From: Gnetum montanum | Lineage: Eukaryota > Streptophyta > Gnetopsida > Gnetales > Gnetaceae | Direction: 5' to 3' | NCBI GenBank assembly: GCA_015680685.1 | Contig: MNCI01005969.1 | Location: 612,294 to 650,559 of the forward strand | Length of the DNA stretch: 38,266 nucleotides | Shown here: piece by piece, positions 34,601 through 38,266 of the stretch | Layout of the letters: the number at the start of each line of letters is the position of its first letter | How positions within the stretch are numbered: position 1 is the stretch's first letter | The notes under the pieces: model-generated | Told to the model about the DNA's origin: nothing | What the model saw: only the letters and a program-made list of their open reading frames with translations | Database searches by the model: none | Program-made: the position numbers and the translations under genes

Positions 34601-37600
34601 TTTATTGCATTGGCTGAGCAACTAATCTTTGAAACCTCAAAGAGACACTCTCCATCTATCCATCCATCGTTCAGGTGAGAACTGAACAGTGAAAACGTTA
34701 TTTTATGTTTATATTTGTGGATTGCTGCATATCTAGTGTCAATATTTTAATTTTTATAATACATAAAACAAAATGGATGTTCAATGTCTTTGTTTACAGC
34801 AGTTGCAACCTATTAAATGTTGAGTTGGTGAGTTATGTTGTTTAATGCAAAAAGTGTTGGAAAAATGAAGACACATACATNAATGTTGAGTTGGTGAGTT
34901 GATGTTGTTTAATGCAAAAAGTGTTGGAAAAATGAAGACAAATACATTAATTGTTGTATTTCCTTTTATGTTGCATTTGATGTGGGGATGTGTTTTATCC
35001 CACATGTATTAGGATTGGGGTTTGGTCCTCATGTTTCTTCATNCTTTTATGTATTATAAAAATTAAAATATTGACACTAGATATGCAGCAATCCACAAAT
35101 ATAAACATAAAATAACGTTTTTACTGTTCAGTTCTCACCTGAACGATGGATGGATAGATGGAGAGTGTCTCTTTGAGGTTTCAAAGATTAGTTGCTCAGC
35201 CAATGCAATAAAAATTGGCTTCACATTTCAAATCCTTTCAAGGAAAATTAACTAAATTATACAAATTGCATATNCTTTCTGCTTTCATTTTGTTATCACA
35301 GCAAATGTTTGCTAGAGTTTANTGTTTGTTTTCTGCTTTCATTTTGTTATCACAGCAAATGTTTGCTAGAGTTTAGAACGTTTTGAGAGTGATTTATAGT
35401 GTTTCTTGACCTGCTACAGCGCAATATTTTGCCTCTAATGATTTATTTAGATATGTAGGGTTCTAATAATTTCTCTAGATCATTTGTAGTGTGTTTTCAG
35501 ATCTGATTATAACAAAAAGTTGGGAGAATGTTCTTGTAATTATTATGTTGTCATCATTTTCTTGCTAAGGTTTTTAAAGGTTGAAGTTTGTAGATTTTCA
35601 AAAATGTGCCTAAAGCTTAGATAGTGCTTTGAAATAGCAAAGCAGTTTGAAATTGAAATTTTACAAATTGGTAGTTACAGTTGTAATATTCTATGGACCA
35701 AAATGTTGGACACTGAACATATGTTAAAAACAAAGAGGAGATGTAGTTGGAATGGATGATGCCGGTATTTGATTACCCTTAGCGCATAAGGGTTGCTATA
35801 TTTGATGAATCCAAAATACTTAAAATGATCATGTCAAATTAGCATGTCAAATGAAGAGATAGTACTTGTTTGAAGGATTCTAATAATCCACGGTGAAGGA
35901 AACCAAAGAAGAGTTAGCTGAAAGAGAGCATAGATAAATAATTTAAAAAGACAGGAAAGTTTGCAGAGTGACTAATTTTTTAATCCTCAACTGAGAAGAA
36001 CAGTAAAGGAATACTGTTAAAAGCTAACCAAATAGAGATGGAAATATTATCATATATTTGATTATGCTAATATATGATGTCCATTTATTTTTTTACCAAT
36101 AGGTAGTTTTTATGTGCTTTTCAAAAGCTGTTCTTTGTGCCGTTGCTTTATACCCATGGCATGGTTTTGTGCTAATTTTGTAGGATTATAAATGTAACTG
36201 ATTTGAACTATTAAAGAATGTAGAGATTTATAATTTAAACACCATGTTAATTGACTTGATACTTATGGTGTGGCACCTGCCTTGTTTTAAGCGATATATT
36301 TAAGGTAATATGGATTCTTACTCATGTCTGTTAATCTTATACTTCTGGTAACCGTATGCTATTCTAAAGAGATTGCTTTGTTACTCTTGGTGTTTCCTTT
36401 GTTCATTGGCTCACCGGATTTTCTTTGAATGCTTCTTTGATCAAGACATTCTGTAACATTAAAAGATGTTTAGTTTATATTTTGAGGTAGTCTTATTTTC
36501 TACTCATTTTTAAAATGTGTTCTTGATTTCTATTCACATGTTGCTCGGTTTTTGCAGTGTCGTTGGTGATGTTTAATAAAGCTGTTCTCTCATCATACAG
36601 TTTTCCTTGTGCCAATGTTATCACATTGCTTCAGGTTGGACACTCTTTATTGAATATTCTGTGTCAAAGATACCTATCACTTACTGCAAGCAGTGCCAAA
36701 AGTAGATGAGGATACTTACACTAGCTTTTTTACAAGTTTATCGGAGAGGCAGAGAAAATGCCAAACGCTGGCAATTAGTTTGATAAAATTTTTAGTTCAT
36801 GAAAGTACCGACTTCCCCATTTTAGCCGTTGTAGTTTGATAAGTAGAGTTTCAGTGCTTGTGTTGAAAATTTTCATTCTTTTTTTCCTTTTTTTCCTCTT
36901 TTCCTCTGTTGAACATTGACCTAATGGTTAGGGCATTTGTTTATAAGCATTTACTTAAAGATTCCAGTCTATACATGCCATTTGAGAACATGGAAAAAAT
37001 ATACATTCAGGTGGGTGTTTAATAAATAGCTGGCCTTAAACAGTATTGTTAAATCACCTACCTGCCTACGTAAATAGGTCATCCTAATTTAATTGGATAG
37101 AGGGAATGATGATGATAATATATATAGCTTTTTCCGATACAAACATGCAACAATTTCTTTTCTTTAGTTTTTAAAATGATAGTCCATTTTTTAAAGGTAG
37201 CGATTCGGAATGTAATTAGAATTGAAGTTTCTCTTGTTTGCAGATGATTACCTCAACAGCGGTTTTGTATTTTTTGAGGTCACGAAGCATAATTTCATTT
37301 AAGACAACTGAAGGTAAACCTTCAGATGCAAAATCATGGCTGTTTATATCATTGGAAACCTTGCGACACACATTACCACTTTCCATTGCATATTTGCTTT
37401 ATATGGTAAGGATGCCTCTCTTTTACTGATTTGTATTGCATCAATATGCTTCCAATGCATTATCACTGCATTTCGTTATTCTTGATAAAGGTTACAGTTA
37501 TGGGTTCAATTCGCGGAGTTAATGTGCCAATGTACACAACATTGAGAAGAACGACGGTATTTTTCACGATGATCTTAGAATTCTTGCTCTCTGGAAAGAA

Positions 37601-38266
37601 ACATTCCGCTCCCATAATTGGCAGGTATAGTTTATATCTTTGAATCAAACTATGCAAAAAGTTTTGAGTTGATGATGTGTGTCTAATGTTCAGGAACTAA
37701 TGTTTGTTGATCTTTTGTTGAGTATCAGTGTCGGTTTGATTGTTTTAGGAGCATTTGCGGCTGGTGCTAGAGATTTCTCATTTGATTTTTATGGCTATTC
37801 ACTAGTCATACTTTCAAACATTACGACAGCAATATATTTGATAACCATAGCTCGCATTGGTATAATTTTTAATATTGCATTATTTTCATGCTATGAGATG
37901 GATGATATGCATTCTCTTATTTTTTTTATAACTTTTAAAACTGCAGGAAAATCAAGTGGCCTTAATAGTTTTGGTCTAATGTGGTGCAATGGTAAAAAGT
38001 TCTTTCTTGTAATGTTTTGTTTAAGATTTATGTGTTGCTTAAGTTTTGAAAATCTATCATCTAGGAACTTTTCGGTCATGAAGTCAATTCGTGTTAGTGG
38101 CATCCTTGTGGTTTAGGCCTTTAGAATAGTATGATCCTCTGTATAACTTAATAATCCTGGACAACACCCAAAATATAATAAGCATTCTTTTGAATGAAAA
38201 GAGCCATTCGTATTTTAACTCGTGGAACTTTTCTTGACGGATATTGCCTATGATTTTCAGGTATAG
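22559..38266 (+). CDS. Nucleotide-sugar transporter, UGNT1/SLC35D-like (3' part beyond window)
   Basis: Seven exons: 22559-22670, 36558-36634, 37244-37405, 37491-37624, 37729-37859, 37947-37991 and 38261-38266 onward, all with GT..AG introns. Phases agree at each junction, giving about 221 codons so far of a family length near 350. The protein starts MAVEDDDRPLLPRT, then RRGAMAALSYMFCA. Family blocks include FNKAVLSSY, PLSIAYLLYM, GVNVPMYTTLRRTT, LGAFAAGARDFSFDFYGYS and KSSGLNSFGLMWCNG. This is the drug/metabolite transporter superfamily, SLC35D-like branch, closest to my recollection of the Arabidopsis Golgi UDP-GlcNAc transporter UGNT1. Such proteins exchange cytosolic UDP-sugars for UMP across the Golgi or ER membrane to feed glycan synthesis. 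The substrate is inference. The C-terminal helices are outside the window. Confidence 0.85.
22861..23119. repeat. Threefold imperfect tandem repeat in intron 1
   Basis: A block containing TTTTAATTTTGATCTATCTT and TTTTCCCTAAAACTATTT occurs at 22861-22958, 22961-23050 and, shortened, 23052-23119. The copies differ by a few substitutions. The third runs directly into the C-terminal coding relic of the antisense RTE LINE. Confidence 0.85.
23110..24335 (-). pseudogene. RTE-clade LINE relic, antisense in intron 1
   Basis: In order along the minus strand: NKGDIQDCVIYKGINLTSHT (about 24255-24195), SPKIIWWVLKRKNIPFRYIK, ATQDMYDRATT, MPFADDIVFVDKYKAI with the catalytic FADD (about 23860-23815), ISRSKRNTWN, and the C-terminal MWQTGMLGVNRKDRI with EKQLRWFGHMLKRSE (23420-23290). 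These are the RT and C-terminal blocks of plant RTE LINEs. The last piece stays open for 156 codons. The usual N-terminal endonuclease is absent, so the copy is 5' truncated at about 24335. The stretch LALSRSEWSKRI near 23110 marks the ORF end. Confidence 0.82.
24336..25715. other. Intron 1 sequence, nothing assignable
   Basis: AT-rich sequence without a supported gene. A few hydrophobic reading frames (for example 25141-25404) have no family signature and look like chance ORFs in intron sequence. Confidence 0.5.
25716..26475 (+). mobile_element. 5'-truncated RTE-clade LINE
   Basis: The plus strand encodes, with stops and frameshifts, the end of an RTE ORF: FGYLGSILQSDGEIDKYI-like text around 25890-25945, SGWLKW-like and LKLKGMFYRIAIRPTISYGV (26020-26075), RRLGVVSISDKLQE, WLRWFGHVQRRSN (26235-26270) and ALHRGEWQK followed by THVTNPILLGQG (26390-26455). 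It ends in a GATGATGATAATAATGA tail at 26459, the microsatellite-type end typical of RTE elements. Only the 3' 0.75 kb is present. Confidence 0.82.
26476..27012. other. Intron 1 sequence, nothing assignable
   Basis: AT-rich, no supported reading frame or repeat. Confidence 0.5.
27013..28270 (-). pseudogene. Second plant-transposon-type ORF, divergent
   Basis: The minus strand reads, with stops mostly at expected Gln or Trp codons: TEVAMAEALGLPAEREEILL (28225-28166), IWQQIAMLVDKFFV, ARTTSKLLGMHFAFMQCLRH, DVDVNLPCFLLNSL, RRPRRHSGLILALWQHGVEV (27930-27870), then RMVYQRWRFRFGQGDNVSG. A charged helical part follows: KVQKACREATEQRRAAK, ERQRAKLRDLIY and IHLQLRAARLQVLCNDLHDD (27540-27470). The pattern SK...LP..LL...LI..L parallels the domain of the Athila-like third ORF at about 7500-6960, so it appears to be the same family. 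At least one frame change occurs near 28150. It lies directly after, and in the same orientation as, an L1-like LINE. Confidence 0.5.
28383..31535 (-). pseudogene. ORF2 of the antisense LINE
   Basis: ATG at 31533-31535 gives MKILS, a TAG where Trp is usual, then NCRGQGTPYKRN, the EN start. LQETKV, ILIGDFNQCLYPWE (about 31165-31120) and VDGCNFTWSNRR follow. RT blocks: PNKALGLDGWPIEFFKEF (30225), EHFRPIGVCNTLLQIFTKML, VKVDIKKAYNTISWAAL (29845) and YANDTIMFC (about 29545). The catalytic Y/F-A-D-D is changed to Y-A-N-D, AAC at 29532-29534. The C-terminus has EKIKAFEWLIAHKALLVRS and a finger CPLCMREEETIHDLIHQC (28650-28600). The usual spacing after the finger is shortened, so an internal deletion is likely. 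Confidence 0.82.
31560..32600 (-). pseudogene. ORF1 of the antisense LINE
   Basis: Reads LLFIFQSIEEHDHILAEGHW (about 32475-32415), typical of the DUF4283 domain of plant LINE ORF1. Later come RIEYQNLEESTSLPKVAKGC and a partial knuckle CSVCGKPRH (32070-32047) followed by a TAG. The second Cys of the knuckle is not visible. A Gly/Pro-rich, broken C-terminal part reaches toward the ORF2 start at 31535. Confidence 0.65.
32356..32739. repeat. 168-bp inverted duplication bounded by Ns
   Basis: 32572-32739 is the exact reverse complement of 32356-32523. Ns at 32570 and 32740 enclose the second arm. It cuts through the ORF1 region of the LINE. The most likely cause is a mis-oriented contig end during gap filling. 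Confidence 0.85.
33011..34539. other. Intron 1 sequence, AT-rich
   Basis: No supported gene. CATAGGTTTGATCCCAG around 33807 resembles a pol III box B of a degraded tRNA-like repeat, without a clear box A. A short ATGT/ATAT simple repeat lies at about 33731-33748. Confidence 0.45.
34540..35273. repeat. 229-bp inverted duplication around Ns
   Basis: 35045-35273 is the reverse complement of 34540-34768 with one substitution. Ns lie at 35043 and 35274. Between the arms, 34816-34880 and 34882-34947 are near-identical direct copies around the N at 34881. This is an assembly-type pattern; a true hairpin element would not be bounded by Ns. Confidence 0.8.
35276..35375. repeat. 46-bp direct duplication around an N
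   Basis: 35276-35321 and 35330-35375 are identical, with the N at 35322 between them. Confidence 0.85.
35376..36557. other. 3' end of intron 1
   Basis: Mostly unassignable AT-rich sequence. The plus strand at about 35680-35710 reads VIFYGPKCWTLN, resembling the Y-G-x-x-C-W block of RTE LINEs, and 35895-35925 has a GEGNQRR-like piece. This may be a very old RTE relic, but the support is weak. It ends with a T-rich tract and the acceptor TTTTTGCAG at 36557. Confidence 0.35.
36558..36634 (+). CDS. Transporter exon 2
   Basis: Acceptor TTTTTGCAG, donor GTTGGA. It encodes VSLVMFNKAVLSSYSFPCAN and VITLLQ, completing the first helix and the conserved F-N-K block. It follows a 13.9-kb intron. Confidence 0.9.
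36905..37125 (+). repeat. SINE-like repeat in intron 2
   Basis: TTGACCTAATGGTTAGGGCA (36918) resembles a tRNA box A, and GATTCCAGTCT about 35 bases later resembles box B. The segment ends in a GATGATGATAATATATATA tail near 37105, similar to the tail of the RTE LINE at 26459. A tRNA-headed SINE mobilised by an RTE LINE would look like this. No flanking duplication was confirmed. Confidence 0.4.
37244..37405 (+). CDS. Transporter exon 3
   Basis: Fifty-four complete codons (phase 0 at both ends), from MITSTAVLYFLRSRSIISF to PLSIAYLLYM. It includes a cytosolic loop and two hydrophobic segments. Confidence 0.92.
37491..37624 (+). CDS. Transporter exon 4
   Basis: Carries GVNVPMYTTLRRTT, the most conserved block of this branch. 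The acceptor is ATAAAG, weak, but the alternative TTACAG acceptor breaks the frame. It ends in phase 2. Confidence 0.9.
37729..37859 (+). CDS. Transporter exon 5
   Basis: Encodes VGLIVLGAFAAGARDFSFDF, then YGYSLVILSNITTAIYL, two helices with the conserved A-G-A-R-D-x-S-F-D-x-x-G-Y block. Ends in phase 1. Confidence 0.92.
37947..37991 (+). CDS. Transporter exon 6
   Basis: Forty-five bases encoding KSSGLNSFGLMWCN between two GT..AG introns of 87 and 269 bases. Confidence 0.9.
38261..38266 (+). CDS. Transporter exon 7, first six bases
   Basis: After acceptor GATTTTCAG the window ends with GTATAG. With the leftover G of exon 6 this gives Gly-Ile, the residues expected after W-x-N in the family. 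Confidence 0.7.
   Translation, partial: V

Noticed and set aside
34540-35273. Foldback transposon or MITE
   Set aside because: Arm ends coincide with Ns and no target duplication is visible; assembly duplication is favoured.

Overview
The window looks like a seed-plant nuclear genome, most likely a gymnosperm (conifer-like). One host gene with a first intron of about 13.9 kb is embedded in old, nested retrotransposons whose ORFs are broken mainly by nonsense codons. There are no bacterial-type genes, CRISPR arrays, rRNA genes or functional tRNA genes. The species assignment is inference from intron size, element types and the homology patterns I recognise by eye.

Positions 1-2998 hold degraded repeats: the terminus of an LTR related to the big element in this window (1-23), an antisense Ty1/copia pol relic (about 215-1600) and two tRNA-like SINE-like relics. 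Positions 2999-21960 are one L1-like LINE on the plus strand, bounded by an imperfect 12-bp target duplication. Its ORF1 is split by a complete 13.2-kb Ty3/gypsy element of the Athila type on the minus strand (3830-17011). That element has TGATGA...TCATCA LTRs, a GTGGA 5-bp duplication, a tRNA-Asp primer site, a polypurine tract, gag, protease, RT, RNase H and integrase. It also has a third ORF of about 940 codons (7829-5010) with a plant-transposon-type domain followed by a long coiled coil. Removing the element and one GTGGA copy rejoins the LINE ORF1 reading frame, so the nesting order is clear.

From 22559 to the window end lies a plus-strand gene for a nucleotide-sugar transporter of the SLC35D/UGNT1 type. 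Seven exons are seen, the last cut off by the window end. Splice phases agree at every junction. Its first intron (22671-36557) carries an antisense RTE-clade LINE, a sense 5'-truncated RTE LINE with a GATGATAAT-like tail, and an antisense L1-like LINE. Next to that last LINE is a second, divergent copy of the plant-transposon-type ORF.

Nine single Ns occur. Most sit at exact or near-exact direct or inverted duplications of the flanking sequence (46-229 bp). These look like scaffold-joining or gap-filling artefacts and should not be read as biological repeats. The most unusual biology is the third ORF of the Athila-like element, which kept one frame without indels while pol did not, and the second copy of the same domain family beside a LINE.
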